DNA from: Pirellulaceae bacterium
Lineage (GTDB): Bacteria > Planctomycetota > Planctomycetia > Pirellulales > Pirellulaceae
NCBI GenBank assembly: GCA_023382975.1
Contig: JAHDXO010000015.1
Span: 62,001-126,000, forward strand
Length of the DNA: 64,000 nt
Direction: 5' to 3'
Shown: positions 17,985 through 27,455 of the stretch, piece by piece
Position numbering within the stretch: position 1 is the stretch's first letter
How the letters are laid out: each line of letters begins with the position of its first letter
Made by a program: the position numbers and the translations under genes
Notes under the pieces: generated by a model
Told to the model about the DNA's origin: nothing
Databases searched by the model: none
The model's input: the letters and a program-made list of their open reading frames with translations, nothing else

Positions 17985-19403
17985 ATGGGTGTCGATCTTG
18001 ACGGACGTTTTCCGCGGCGGGCGTTTTTGGGCGGGGCGGCGGCGGCCGGTTTGGCGACGGTAACTCGGCGGGTGCGAGCCGCAGCACCGGGCGGCTCGCT
18101 GCAAGCGGGCGAGGGCGTCGTGGACATCACTCCGCCGCTGGGTATCGAATTGGGCGGCTTCCACCGCGCGCCGGGCAACGAGCGGCGGGTGCGCAGCATC
18201 CGCCAGCCGACGTCCACAAGGGCCTTGGTGCTGAGGCACCAGGACGTGTCGGCGGCCATCGTGTCGGTCGAAGTGGCGGCGATCGGACGCGAGATGGCAC
18301 GCAGGATTCAGCGGTCGGCGTCCGAACAAACGGGCATCCCCGCGGAGAACATTCGTCTGTGCGCGACCCATACCCACTCGATGCCCGCATTCTGCTTCCT
18401 TCGCCAATGGGGTGCGATTCCGGTCGAGTACATGGCCGCGGTCGAAGAAAAGATCGTGCAAGCGATCAAACTGGCTCAACAAGATCTCGGCCCGGTTGAA
18501 TTGCGGGTCGGCGCGAGCCGAGCCAGCGGCGCCAATCACAACCGCACTACCAAGGATTTCAAGACCGACGAATCGTTCGATGCCGCCAGCACGGAAGATG
18601 ACCGCTGGCTGGACACGATGGTTCACGTCTTGCACTTCCAGCGACCGGGACCGCGACGAGACCTGCTCTGGTATCACTTCTCCGCCCATCCGGTTTGCCA
18701 TGCCGACGAGGCAGCGGGACCGGATTGGACGGGAACGGTGGCCGAACGATTGCTCGCCAGCCACCAGTTGCAGGCGTCGTTCCTGCAAGGCCACGCGGGC
18801 GACGTCAACCCCGGCGACGGAGATCCGTGGCGCGGCGATATCGACAAGACCACGCGCGGCGTGTACGACGCGGTCTGCCGGGCGTTGGACCAGACGCAGC
18901 CGATTCGGGAGGACGCACTGCGAATCCAGACCGCACCGTTCCAGGTTCCGTACGATCTGCCGCGTTTTCAAGCCTGGTTGTCTGCTTATCGCGACGATCC
19001 ATCGAAGTGTGACCGCGGACCCTGGGTGGATGCGGGCTTTGCCGCCGATTGGTTCCAGGCTAACCGCGACCGCAACCTGCAGACGACGCATTTGCCGATC
19101 ACTCTGGCGTCGATGCGCATCGGCGAGGTGGGATTGCTGTTCCATCCCGCCGAACTATACAGCTACTACGGTTTGGCGATCCGCCGCGGCAGCCCCTTCG
19201 ACCATACATTGGTTATTGGCTACACGGACGACATCATCGGCTACGTCACCGATCCGCGCGCCTACGAGGCAGGCGAGTACGCGGCGATCACCGTCCCCAA
19301 GATCCTGGATCTTCCTCCGTTCACTCCGGATGCCGCGGCCGGAATGACCACCGCTGCAATCGCCCTCTTGCAGGGCTTGGGCGGTCGAGCCGGGGCGTCC
19401 TAA
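17985..19403 (+). CDS. Neutral/alkaline ceramidase-like protein with Tat signal
   Basis: The protein has 472 residues. The start at 17985 is chosen because of GAGGAG about 10 nt upstream. A twin-arginine leader (FPRRAFLGGAAAAGL) precedes a domain with GVVDITPPLGIELGG, VSVEVAAIG, LCATHTHSMP and YHFSAHPVCH. These are the hallmarks of the zinc-dependent neutral ceramidase N-terminal domain; the His residues of THTHS and SAHP are likely zinc ligands. In planctomycetes such exported proteins are abundant, and many are unlikely to act on ceramide, so the substrate is open. ROK kinase and Gfo/Idh genes follow on the same strand. An earlier in-frame codon at 17937 is less likely. Confidence 0.85.
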   Translation: MGVDLDGRFPRRAFLGGAAAAGLATVTRRVRAAAPGGSLQAGEGVVDITPPLGIELGGFHRAPGNERRVRSIRQPTSTRALVLRHQDVSAAIVSVEVAAIGREMARRIQRSASEQTGIPAENIRLCATHTHSMPAFCFLRQWGAIPVEYMAAVEEKIVQAIKLAQQDLGPVELRVGASRASGANHNRTTKDFKTDESFDAASTEDDRWLDTMVHVLHFQRPGPRRDLLWYHFSAHPVCHADEAAGPDWTGTVAERLLASHQLQASFLQGHAGDVNPGDGDPWRGDIDKTTRGVYDAVCRALDQTQPIREDALRIQTAPFQVPYDLPRFQAWLSAYRDDPSKCDRGPWVDAGFAADWFQANRDRNLQTTHLPITLASMRIGEVGLLFHPAELYSYYGLAIRRGSPFDHTLVIGYTDDIIGYVTDPRAYEAGEYAAITVPKILDLPPFTPDAAAGMTTAAIALLQGLGGRAGAS

Positions 19404-19511
19404 ATTGGCAACCGAATTCGTGAGAACTCGGACTCGTACCGCAAGCGAGGAGCATTTCGATTTCTCTCGCTCGCGTTTCGGGCTACCCTTCCCAACTCGC
19501 GAGGCTATCGA

Positions 19512-20579
19512 GTGACTAAGTACTTGGGAATTGAGATTGGCGGAACCAAACTGCAACTGGGCGTAGGGACCGGCGGCGCCGAGTTGCTCGAGGTGCATCG
19601 GCTGGACATCGATCCGGAGGGCCGAGCCGTCGGCATCCTGCGCCAGATCGAACAAGCGGCGACCGATTTGGTATCCCGGCACCGAGTCGCGGGCGTTGGC
19701 ATCGGCTTTGGCGGCCCCGTCGATTCGGTTTCGGGACGGGTGATCAAGAGCCATCAGATCGATGGCTGGGAAGATCTCGAATTGGCCCGCTGGTGCGGTC
19801 GAGTTCTGGACGTGCCGGCGGTGTTGGGCAACGACTGCGATACAGCCGCGTTGGCCGAGGCCCGTTACGGTGCCGGTCGGGGCTGCCGCTCGGTGTTTTA
19901 CGTCACGGCGGGAACGGGAGTCGGCGGTGGCTACGTGGTCGACGGGCAGGTGCAAGGAGCAGGGCGTCCGGCGGTCGCGGAGATCGGGCATCTGCGTCCA
20001 GGCCTGCTGGCCGACCGGTCCGACATGACCGTCGAGTCCCTGGCAAGCGGCTGGGGAATCGCCGCAGCGGCCAAGGTGCGGATCCAAGGCGATGTCACGC
20101 TGCCCTTGGCGCGGAGCCCGGAAACGGCGATGATCGATGGCGTTCGCCCCGGCGGACGGATCGATCGACCGGACATCGAGCACGAATTCCGGCGCGACCT
20201 GTTGAACCGTTGCGACGGCGACCTCGACCGATTGACAGCCAAGGCGGTGGCTCAGGCGGCCAGCGACGGCAACCAGTTGGCCTTGGACGTCATCGGTCAC
20301 GCCACCGAGGTGCTCGGCTGGGCGATTGCTCAAACGATCACGCTCTTGGCGCCCGAGGTGGTCGTCGTCGGCGGCGGGGTCTCGTTGATGGGGGACAGCC
20401 TGTTCTTTGGGCCGTTGCGCGACGCGGTGTCCAAATACGTCTTTCCCCCGTTGGCGGACGCGTACGAGATCGTCCCGGCGGCATTGGGCGAGTTGGTGGT
20501 GGTGCATGGGGCCATCGCGCTGGCGGCCGGGTTGGCGACGGGGTCACGAAACGTTTCGAGCGACATTCGGGGGACATGA
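19512..20579 (+). CDS. ROK family sugar kinase
   Basis: The protein has 355 residues from a GTG start. The ATP phosphate-binding loop is GIEIGGTKLQLGV, followed by GNDCDTAALAEARYG, TAGTGVGGGYVVDG, AEIGHLRPG and the C-terminal VVVGGGVSLMGD. These assign it to the ROK family, which phosphorylates glucose, N-acetylmannosamine and related sugars. The zinc-binding CxCGxxGC block that normally follows the GH of the active site is absent; the sequence there runs LLADRSDMTVESLASG. The sugar is not predictable. The Gfo/Idh gene starts 1 bp after the stop, suggesting an operon for a sugar derivative. Confidence 0.88.
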   Translation: MTKYLGIEIGGTKLQLGVGTGGAELLEVHRLDIDPEGRAVGILRQIEQAATDLVSRHRVAGVGIGFGGPVDSVSGRVIKSHQIDGWEDLELARWCGRVLDVPAVLGNDCDTAALAEARYGAGRGCRSVFYVTAGTGVGGGYVVDGQVQGAGRPAVAEIGHLRPGLLADRSDMTVESLASGWGIAAAAKVRIQGDVTLPLARSPETAMIDGVRPGGRIDRPDIEHEFRRDLLNRCDGDLDRLTAKAVAQAASDGNQLALDVIGHATEVLGWAIAQTITLLAPEVVVVGGGVSLMGDSLFFGPLRDAVSKYVFPPLADAYEIVPAALGELVVVHGAIALAAGLATGSRNVSSDIRGT

Positions 20580-20580
20580 C

Positions 20581-21891
20581 ATGCAGCGACGCAGATTCCT
20601 TCAGGCGACGGCGGCCGCGGCCTTGCTGGGCACAGCGGCTCGGGCGAACCGCGCAGCGGAAGCCAACGATCGGATCGGAGTATGCGTGATGGGCCTGCGC
20701 GGCCGGGGCGGCGGACTGCTGAACGAGTTCGCGTCGTTGCCGGATGTCGAGGTGCGTTACGTCTGCGACGTCGATGCCAACGTGCTGGACAGCCGGGCGA
20801 AGCAAATCGAGGAGCGGACGGGCCATCGGCCGCGTGCGATCGGGGATTACCGCGCCGCGCTGGACGATCCCGCCGTCGCCGCCTTGGTGGTCGGTACGCC
20901 CGACCACTGGCACGCGCTGCCGGCGATCCACGCTTGTCAGGCAGGCAAGGACGTGTACGTCGAGAAGCCGGACGGCCACAACATTTTGGAAGGCCGAACG
21001 ATGGTGGCCGCGGCCCAGAAATACGGCCGAGTGGTACAGTTGGGCACGCAGGCCCGCAGCGGCCGACTGCATCAAGCGGCCATGCAATACTTGGCCGAAG
21101 GCCGGATCGGCAAAGTCCGCTTCGCGAAAGCTTGGGAGAGTTCCCGGCAGGGTGCGGTGGGCCAGGTGCCGGACGGCGAGCCGCCGGCGGGAGTCGACTA
21201 CGACCGCTGGCTGGGACCGGCCCCGAAGCGGCCGTTCAACCCGCGTCGCTTTCACGGGTCGTGGCGTTGGTTCTTCGATTACGGAACGGGCGACCTGGGC
21301 AACGATGGAGTCCATCGGCTGGATGTGGCCCGCTGGGCCTTGGAGACAGCGATCGCGGCGCAAAACGAGGAGAAGATCGGCCTGCCTCGATCGGTTTCGG
21401 CGCACGGCGGCAAGTACTACTTCGATGACGCGCAGGAGTGGCCCGACACCCTGATGGTCACCTACGATTATCCTGGCTATTTGCTGACCTACGAGATGCG
21501 CATCTGGTCGCCGTATCCGTTGCACGAGGAAGCCGAAGGTTGCGCGGTCTGCGGCGACGAAGGACTGGTCGTCATCGGCAACAGCCGCTGGCGCGCCTTC
21601 GACCGGAAGGGCGTCCAGGTAACCGAAGGCACCGGCGGCGACGACACGGCCGCGCACGTCCGAAACTTCTTGGATTGCATGCGCAGCCGCGGCGTGCCTA
21701 ACGCCGACCTGCGAACCGTCGGGCATCCGTCCAGTCTGCTCTGCCATTTGGGCAACGCGGCTTGGCGAGCTGGAACGACGCTGCATTTCGATCCGACGAC
21801 GTATCGCTTTGCCGAAGAGGACGCCGATCGTTGGTTGACTCGCGAACGCTACCGCGAGCCTTGGACCCTGCCGTCGATCGATGCCTTGTAG
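20581..21891 (+). CDS. Gfo/Idh/MocA family oxidoreductase with Tat signal
   Basis: The protein has 436 residues. It opens with RRRFLQATAAAALLG, a twin-arginine signal, then a Rossmann domain with GVCVMGLRGRGGG, TPDHWHALPA and the classic YVEKP motif with the catalytic Lys. The C-terminal domain ends with a sequence common to planctomycete paralogues (FLDCMRSR, then HLGNAAWRAG). This is the canonical counterpart of the Gfo/Idh protein near 1.2-2.5 kb, which lacks EKP. It probably oxidises or reduces a sugar derivative in the periplasm with tightly bound NAD(P). It is 1 bp from the ROK kinase gene. Confidence 0.92.
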   Translation: MQRRRFLQATAAAALLGTAARANRAAEANDRIGVCVMGLRGRGGGLLNEFASLPDVEVRYVCDVDANVLDSRAKQIEERTGHRPRAIGDYRAALDDPAVAALVVGTPDHWHALPAIHACQAGKDVYVEKPDGHNILEGRTMVAAAQKYGRVVQLGTQARSGRLHQAAMQYLAEGRIGKVRFAKAWESSRQGAVGQVPDGEPPAGVDYDRWLGPAPKRPFNPRRFHGSWRWFFDYGTGDLGNDGVHRLDVARWALETAIAAQNEEKIGLPRSVSAHGGKYYFDDAQEWPDTLMVTYDYPGYLLTYEMRIWSPYPLHEEAEGCAVCGDEGLVVIGNSRWRAFDRKGVQVTEGTGGDDTAAHVRNFLDCMRSRGVPNADLRTVGHPSSLLCHLGNAAWRAGTTLHFDPTTYRFAEEDADRWLTRERYREPWTLPSIDAL

Positions 21892-21929
21892 ATGGCCGGC
21901 AGCACCCTGGAGAGAAGGAGCCTTCTGCG

Positions 21930-22697
21930 GTGAACACAACGGACCGAAAGCCGCCCGACCGACCGTTCGAACTGGACGATTTCCAGAACTTGCCTGTGGA
22001 TCGGGGCTTGTCGCTGGATGAATTGACCAGAGCCTACGCCGATCTGCTGGGCCGCGGCGAAGACCCGTACGGCGAATTGCCGAGTGACGAACCCGTGGTC
22101 GAACTGGACGACGAAGCCGCGGACGAGACGCCTGACGAGGGCGAGGAACCCGTCGCCGCGGCCGCGGAAGCTCCGGAGGCCGTTGAGATCACGCCGCGGA
22201 GCATCCTGGAAGCCATGCTGTTCGTCGGCCATCCGGACAACAAGCCGCTGACCAGCGAGCGAGTCGCTTCGCTGATGCGCGGCGTCCGGCCCCAGGAGAT
22301 CGACGAGTTGGTCATCGAATTGAACGAGGACTACGAGCGCCAGGGCTGTCCCTACTGCGTCGAGTCCGTCGGCGCCGGTTACCGCATGGCCTTGCGCGAG
22401 GAGTTTGGCTCGTTGCGCAACAACTTCTACGGCAAGGTCAAGGCGGCCAAGCTCTCTCAGGCGGCGGTCGACGTCTTGGCCATCGTCGCCTACAAACAAC
22501 CGATGACGCGGGAGCAAGTCGACCAACTGCGCGGCAAGCCCAGCGGCGGCCTGCTCAGCCAACTAGTGCGCCGCGAATTGCTGCGGATCGAGCGGACGGA
22601 GACCAAGCCGCGTCTGACGCATTTCTATACGACCGCTCGCTTCCTGCAGTTGTTTGGAATGGAAAGCCTCGAAGATCTGCCGAACAGTCCGGATTGA
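21930..22697 (+). CDS. scpB: Segregation and condensation protein B
   Basis: The protein has 255 residues. An acidic N-terminal extension of about 85 residues is followed by the two winged-helix domains of ScpB: SILEAMLFVGH, SERVASLM, AAVDVLAIVAYKQPMTREQV and LRGKPSGGLLSQL. ScpB dimerises and binds ScpA in the SMC condensin that organises and segregates the chromosome. The GTG start at 21930 has a GAAGGAG-type ribosome binding site 9-10 nt upstream. The acidic extension is longer than in most bacteria. The PLP-protein gene follows after 5 bp. Confidence 0.93.
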   Translation: MNTTDRKPPDRPFELDDFQNLPVDRGLSLDELTRAYADLLGRGEDPYGELPSDEPVVELDDEAADETPDEGEEPVAAAAEAPEAVEITPRSILEAMLFVGHPDNKPLTSERVASLMRGVRPQEIDELVIELNEDYERQGCPYCVESVGAGYRMALREEFGSLRNNFYGKVKAAKLSQAAVDVLAIVAYKQPMTREQVDQLRGKPSGGLLSQLVRRELLRIERTETKPRLTHFYTTARFLQLFGMESLEDLPNSPD

Positions 22698-22702
22698 CCC
22701 TT

Positions 22703-23410
22703 ATGTCACCCACCGTGAATCGCATCGCCGAGAACGTCGCCCGTGTCCGCGAAGCCATCCGTAACGCGGCGGCTCGCAGCCATCGCCGGCCCGAGGACAT
22801 CCATTTGATTGCCGTCAGCAAGTACGTCGGCATCGAGGCGATCGAATCGCTGGTCGAAGCCGGCTGCCACGATCTGGGCGAGAGCCGTCCGCAGGAGCTG
22901 TGGCAGAAGGCCGAGCAATTGGCCGAGCGGCCGGTGCGCTGGCACATGATCGGCCACCTGCAACGCAACAAGGCGCGTCGAACGCTGCCGTGGATCGACC
23001 TGTTGCATTCCGGCGACAGCGTCAGGCTGTTGGAGGCGGTCGACGAAATCGCCGTAGCGACGCACCGTATTTGCGACGTGCTGATCGAAGTCAACGTGTC
23101 GGGCGACGCCTCGAAACACGGCTTTCAGGCCGAGCAGGTTCCCAGCGTGCTCGCCCGCGCCCCGGACTGGCCCGGACTGCGGATCCGAGGTTTGATGGCC
23201 ATGGCGGCGTGGGGCACGCAGCCCGAGGAAGCTCGCCGTGATTTCGCCGCGCTGCGGGAACTGCGTGACCGACTGCTTGCCTCTGCGCCTTCGGAAGTCG
23301 TCCTGGAGCATCTGTCGATGGGGATGAGCGGTGATTTCGAAGTCGCGATCGAAGAAGGCGCGACGATGGTTCGCGTCGGATCGGCGCTGTTCGAGGGGAC
23401 TGAGTCTTGA
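22703..23410 (+). CDS. YggS/PROSC family pyridoxal-phosphate homeostasis protein
   Basis: The protein has 235 residues with a TIM-barrel fold. The PLP-binding Lys is in IHLIAVSKYV near the N-terminus. GESRPQEL, HMIGHLQRNK, LIEVNVSGDASKHGF and LSMGMSGDFEVAI with GATMVRVGSALF match the family well. It controls the free PLP pool and has no known enzyme activity. An in-frame TTG at 22694 overlapping the scpB stop is possible, but the ATG at 22703 is preferred. Its stop overlaps the TTG of the next gene. Confidence 0.93.
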   Translation: MSPTVNRIAENVARVREAIRNAAARSHRRPEDIHLIAVSKYVGIEAIESLVEAGCHDLGESRPQELWQKAEQLAERPVRWHMIGHLQRNKARRTLPWIDLLHSGDSVRLLEAVDEIAVATHRICDVLIEVNVSGDASKHGFQAEQVPSVLARAPDWPGLRIRGLMAMAAWGTQPEEARRDFAALRELRDRLLASAPSEVVLEHLSMGMSGDFEVAIEEGATMVRVGSALFEGTES

Positions 23411-23700
23411 TCGAACTGCAACCGCACGCGGAGGGCATCATCCTGCCGGTCCGGGCCCAGCCGGGAGCTCGCCGCGACGAAGTGCGAGGCGAACAGAACC
23501 AGGCGTTGAAACTGGCGGTGACGCAGGTGGCCGAAAAAGGCAAGGCGAACCGGGCGATTGTGGAACTCTTGTGCAAAACGCTGGGATTGCGAAAATCTCA
23601 GGTCGAATTGGTCAGCGGCGCCATTTCGGCGGAGAAACGTTTTTTGATCCGCCAAGTGACCGAACAGGAACTGCGCGAGAAACTGGCGGCGGTGGTTTGA
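23407..23700 (+). CDS. DUF167 (YggU) family protein
   Basis: The protein has 97 residues from a TTG start that overlaps the previous stop (TTGA). It contains PVRAQPGARRDEV, LKLAVTQVAEKGKANRAIVELL, LGLRKSQVELVSG and EKRFLIR, the full pattern of the DUF167/YggU fold. The family commonly sits next to yggS and yggT in bacterial genomes, as here. Its function is not established. Confidence 0.92.
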   Translation: MIELQPHAEGIILPVRAQPGARRDEVRGEQNQALKLAVTQVAEKGKANRAIVELLCKTLGLRKSQVELVSGAISAEKRFLIRQVTEQELREKLAAVV

Positions 23701-23766
23701 ACTCGGAATTCTCGCATCATCAGATGCACGTACGCGGGCAAATGAACGTCACGGAGACAGAAGACA

Positions 23767-24984
23767 ATGTCCACGATTTCAGACGACGACGCTCAGTTCC
23801 TGGCGGACAAACGCGTCGTGTTCGTTGGCAAACTGGGCGGCGTGACGAAACGCGAAGCGCAGCAGTTGGTTCGCCAGTCCGGTGGGATCGCCGTCGAGAA
23901 ACTGACCAGCGACGTCGACTTGGTCGTCGTGGGCGCGGACGAATTACCCCTTCTGAATCAAGACGAATTCCTGGACCAGGACACGCGCCGGGCAGCCGCG
24001 GAAGGCCGCCTGGAGATCATCAGCGAAACCGTGCTGTGGCAGCGTCTGGGGCTGGTCGAGAACGAGCAGAACGTGCGGCGGCTGTACACGCCGGCCATGC
24101 TGGCGGAACTCTTGGGCGTATCGGTCGCCACGATCCGGCGCTGGCACCGCCGCGGATTGATCGTGCCGGCGCGCGAAGTGCGCCGATTGCCCTACTTCGA
24201 TTTCCAGGAAGTTGCGACTGCGCGGCGACTGGCGCAACTGCTGGCCGCCGGCGCTTCCCCGGCCGCGATCGAACGGCAGTTGGCGGAACTGTCGCGCTAT
24301 GTCCCCGAGGTGGAACGGCCGTTGGCCCAGTTGTCGGTGATCGTCGAAGGCAGGCGACTGCTGTTGCGGCAAGGCGAAGGTCTGATCGAACCGGGCGGAC
24401 AATTGCGGTTCGACTTCGAGGCGCTCGAGCAAAACGACAGGGAGGACGGCATCGTCCGGCGGCCCACGGTCTCGCTCGAAGAATACCTGGCGGAAAGCGT
24501 CGAGCCGCCGTCGGCGGACGAACTGCTGGCCTTCGCGGCCGAGTTGGAGGACGCGGGCCATTTGGATCAGGCAGCCGAGATGATTCGCGTCGTTCTGTCC
24601 GCGATCGGGCCCGTGCCGGATCTCTGTTTTCAACTGGCCGAGTTGCTGTACCGGCTGGGCGATCTGCCGGCCGCGCGGGAACGGTACTACATGGCGATCG
24701 AATTGGACGAGAATTTTGTGGAGGCCCGCGCCAACCTGGGCTGCGTCCTGGCGGAATCGGGACAGCACGAACTGGCCGTCGCCGCCTTCGAAGGCGCGTT
24801 GCGTTATCACGGCGACTACCCGGACGTCCACTACCATCTGGCCCGCACGTTGGACGACATCGGAAACCGCGACGACGCCGACCGGCACTGGGAACGTTTC
24901 CTGGAATTGGCGCCGAACAGCCCTTGGGCCGATGAAGCGCGGCTGCGGTTGCAGCGGACCCACTTGACCGAGACCTTGCGATGA
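23767..24984 (+). CDS. BRCT - MerR helix-turn-helix - TPR fusion protein
   Basis: The protein has 405 residues. Residues about 10-95 resemble a BRCT domain (KRVVFVGKLGGVTKREAQQL, then SDVDLVVVGADE, the pattern of phosphopeptide- or DNA-binding BRCTs). Residues about 100-175 are a MerR-type winged helix (YTPAMLAELLGVSVATIRRW, GLIVPAREVRRLPYFDFQEV). Residues about 250-400 form TPR repeats with ALRYHGDYPDVHYHLA near the end. It should be a cytoplasmic DNA-binding protein with protein-interaction surfaces. The domain order suggests a regulator that responds to a partner protein; no target is evident. The zinc-ribbon gene overlaps its end by ATGA. Confidence 0.85.
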   Translation: MSTISDDDAQFLADKRVVFVGKLGGVTKREAQQLVRQSGGIAVEKLTSDVDLVVVGADELPLLNQDEFLDQDTRRAAAEGRLEIISETVLWQRLGLVENEQNVRRLYTPAMLAELLGVSVATIRRWHRRGLIVPAREVRRLPYFDFQEVATARRLAQLLAAGASPAAIERQLAELSRYVPEVERPLAQLSVIVEGRRLLLRQGEGLIEPGGQLRFDFEALEQNDREDGIVRRPTVSLEEYLAESVEPPSADELLAFAAELEDAGHLDQAAEMIRVVLSAIGPVPDLCFQLAELLYRLGDLPAARERYYMAIELDENFVEARANLGCVLAESGQHELAVAAFEGALRYHGDYPDVHYHLARTLDDIGNRDDADRHWERFLELAPNSPWADEARLRLQRTHLTETLR

Positions 24985-25283
24985 AACACACCACGAACCA
25001 CGATCGGGACTTCTTCGTCTGTCCGAACTGCGGCGCGGATGTTCCGGAGGACGCCGACTTCTGCCGGGCCTGTGGCGCCAGCGCCGACTCCGGCTGGGAG
25101 GACGCCGAATGGGCCGAGGGCGAGGAGGACGAAGACGACTTCGACTATGACGACTACCTGCGCCGCGAATTCCCCGAGCACGCCGAGCCCGACACCCGGC
25201 CGCAACCTGGACGGGCCCTGACCGTCGCGATCGTCCTGCTGCTGTGCCTGGCCTTTGTCTTGATGACCGTCATGGGATTCTGA
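24981..25283 (+). CDS. Zinc-ribbon membrane protein
   Basis: The protein has 100 residues. The N-terminus holds a zinc ribbon with CPNCGADV and CRACGA (two CxxC knuckles), followed by a strongly acidic stretch (about 40-62) and one C-terminal membrane helix (about 78-98). The ribbon should face the cytoplasm. The role is unknown. It is translationally coupled to the BRCT-MerR-TPR gene. Confidence 0.8.
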   Translation: MKHTTNHDRDFFVCPNCGADVPEDADFCRACGASADSGWEDAEWAEGEEDEDDFDYDDYLRREFPEHAEPDTRPQPGRALTVAIVLLLCLAFVLMTVMGF

Positions 25284-25321
25284 CAGCGAATCCTCCCAAC
25301 GATTGACGACAGGGTTCCGGC

Positions 25322-27160
25322 ATGACGGCGATTCTGGGGATTTCGGCTTTCTATCACGACGCGGCGGCGGCGCTGGTGGTCGACGGTCAGATTGTCGCCG
25401 CGGCCCAGGAGGAGCGTTTCACGCGGAAGAAGCACGATCCCGGTTTTCCGCGTCACGCGATCGAGTACTGTTTGCGGCAAGGCGGCATCGAAGCCGAACA
25501 ACTCGACTACGTGGGCTTCTACGACAAGCCGTTCCTGAAGTTCGAACGGTTGCTGGAGACCTATCTGGCCTTTGCCCCGGCGGGATTCCGGTCGTTTCTG
25601 AACGCGATCCCGGTTTGGCTGAAGCAGAAGCTGCATCTGCGCGGCGAACTGAACCGCGGATTGCGGAATGCCTACCGAAAACGTTACGTGTTTGCCGAGC
25701 ACCATGAATCGCACGCAGCCAGCGCGTTTTTCCCCTCGCCGTTCGACGAAGCCGCGATTCTGACGGTCGACGGGGTGGGCGAGTGGGCGACGGCCAGCTA
25801 CGGGGCCGGACGCGGCAACCGGATCGAGCTGACCCATGAAATGCACTTTCCGCATTCCCCGGGGCTGCTGTATTCGGCGTTCACATATTTCTGCGGCTTC
25901 CGCGTAAATTCCGGCGAGTACAAACTGATGGGCTTGGCGCCGTACGGCCAACCGCGGTACGTCGACTTGATCCTGGATCGGCTGATCGATCTGAAGCCGG
26001 ACGGCTCGTTTCGCCTGGACATGGCGTATTTCAACTACTGCCAGGGCCTGACCATGACCTCCCGGCGGTTCGATCGCTTGTTCGGCGGCCCGCCGCGCCG
26101 GCCCGAATCGCCCTTGACCCAGCGCGAGATGGATCTGGCCGCGTCGATCCAGGCGGTGACGGAAGAGATCCTGCTGCGGATGGCCCGGCACGTACACGCC
26201 GAGACGGGACTGGATCGGTTGTGCCTGGCTGGCGGCGTCGCCCTGAACTGCGTGGCCAACGGCAGGATCTTGCGCGAAGGTCCGTTTCGGGAGCTCTGGA
26301 TTCAACCAGCCGCGGGCGATGCGGGTGGGGCGTTGGGCGTGGCGCTGTTCATCTGGCATCAACTGCTGAACAAGCCGCGGGAAGACCGGCCGGAGGATCA
26401 TCAATCGGGTTCGTGCCTGGGGCCGAGGTTCTCCGATGCCGAGATCCGCGTCTTCCTCGATACGGTCGGTGCCCGCTACCGGTGGTTCGAGCACGACGAC
26501 GAATTGTGCGAGCACGTCGCGGGACTGATCGCCGCGGAGAAAGTCGTCGGTTGGTTGCAGGGACGCATGGAGTTCGGACCGCGGGCGCTCGGCGCCCGCA
26601 GCATCCTGGGCGATGCCCGCAGCCGCGAGATGCAAACGGTGATGAACCGGAAGATCAAGTTCCGCGAGTCGTTCCGGCCGTTCGCTCCGTCGGTGCTCGA
26701 AGAACGGGGCGCCGACTGGTTCGAGTTGCGTCCGAATGAACGCAGCCCGTATATGCTGCTGGTCGCCCCGGTGCAGCAGGCCCGGCGACTGGCGCTGAGC
26801 GACGAGGATCTGTCCCGTTGTGGAATCGACAAACGGAAGGCGAGCCGCTCGGAAGTGCCCGCCGTCACGCACGTCGACTGCTCGGCCAGAGTCCAAACGG
26901 TCGATGCCAGCCGCCACGGCCGCTTCTATCGGCTGCTGAGGCACTTCGAACAGCAGACGGGGACGCCGGTGATCATCAACATCAGCTTCAACGTGCGCGG
27001 CGAACCGATTGTTTGCACGCCGGAGCAAGCGTATCGCTGCTTCATGGCCACGAACATGGATGTGCTGGTGCTAGAGCGTTTCGTGTTGCGAAAAGAGGAG
27101 CAGCCAGCAGCCATAGACCACGACGTCGACCAGTACCTGGCCCAATTCCAGTTGGACTGA
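25322..27160 (+). CDS. Carbamoyltransferase, NodU/CmcH family
   Basis: The protein has 612 residues. It begins with GISAFYHDAAAAL and has AEHHESHAASAFF with the metal-binding His residues, and LTVDGVGEWATAS. It continues with LAGGVALNCVANG in the TsaD-like ATPase domain, and the C-terminal domain has GRMEFGPRALGARSILGD and INISFNVRGEPIVC. It makes carbamoyl-adenylate from carbamoyl phosphate and ATP and transfers the carbamoyl group to a hydroxyl, usually on a sugar or natural product. The small membrane proteins that often follow such genes are not present. The acceptor is unknown. Confidence 0.92.
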   Translation: MTAILGISAFYHDAAAALVVDGQIVAAAQEERFTRKKHDPGFPRHAIEYCLRQGGIEAEQLDYVGFYDKPFLKFERLLETYLAFAPAGFRSFLNAIPVWLKQKLHLRGELNRGLRNAYRKRYVFAEHHESHAASAFFPSPFDEAAILTVDGVGEWATASYGAGRGNRIELTHEMHFPHSPGLLYSAFTYFCGFRVNSGEYKLMGLAPYGQPRYVDLILDRLIDLKPDGSFRLDMAYFNYCQGLTMTSRRFDRLFGGPPRRPESPLTQREMDLAASIQAVTEEILLRMARHVHAETGLDRLCLAGGVALNCVANGRILREGPFRELWIQPAAGDAGGALGVALFIWHQLLNKPREDRPEDHQSGSCLGPRFSDAEIRVFLDTVGARYRWFEHDDELCEHVAGLIAAEKVVGWLQGRMEFGPRALGARSILGDARSREMQTVMNRKIKFRESFRPFAPSVLEERGADWFELRPNERSPYMLLVAPVQQARRLALSDEDLSRCGIDKRKASRSEVPAVTHVDCSARVQTVDASRHGRFYRLLRHFEQQTGTPVIINISFNVRGEPIVCTPEQAYRCFMATNMDVLVLERFVLRKEEQPAAIDHDVDQYLAQFQLD

Positions 27161-27455
27161 GTCCAAGCAATGGCCCGCGGGCGCCGAACGCGGGGCAGCG
27201 GCTCGGCGCGGGGCTCCGAACCGCGTCGAAACTGCTGATCGAAGGTCTCCAGCAACCGGGGTGACCTGCGGTCGATGCGTGTAGCTCGGTCAGAGACCGT
27301 CCGCAGCGTCTCCGGTGTCTCGGTCGGGAAAGCGGCCACATCGCGAATGCCGGGCCGATTGATGGCACGCAGGAAAAAGGCTAGATTGGCCCCGGCTCGC
27401 ATTGCCGTCCCAATTCTCCAGAGGAGACCGGCCAGCCCCGCTGCCGCACGAACCT

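Noticed and set aside
24020..24994. A 324-codon minus-strand frame over the BRCT-MerR-TPR gene.
   Set aside because: Arg/Pro-rich shadow of a well-supported plus-strand gene.
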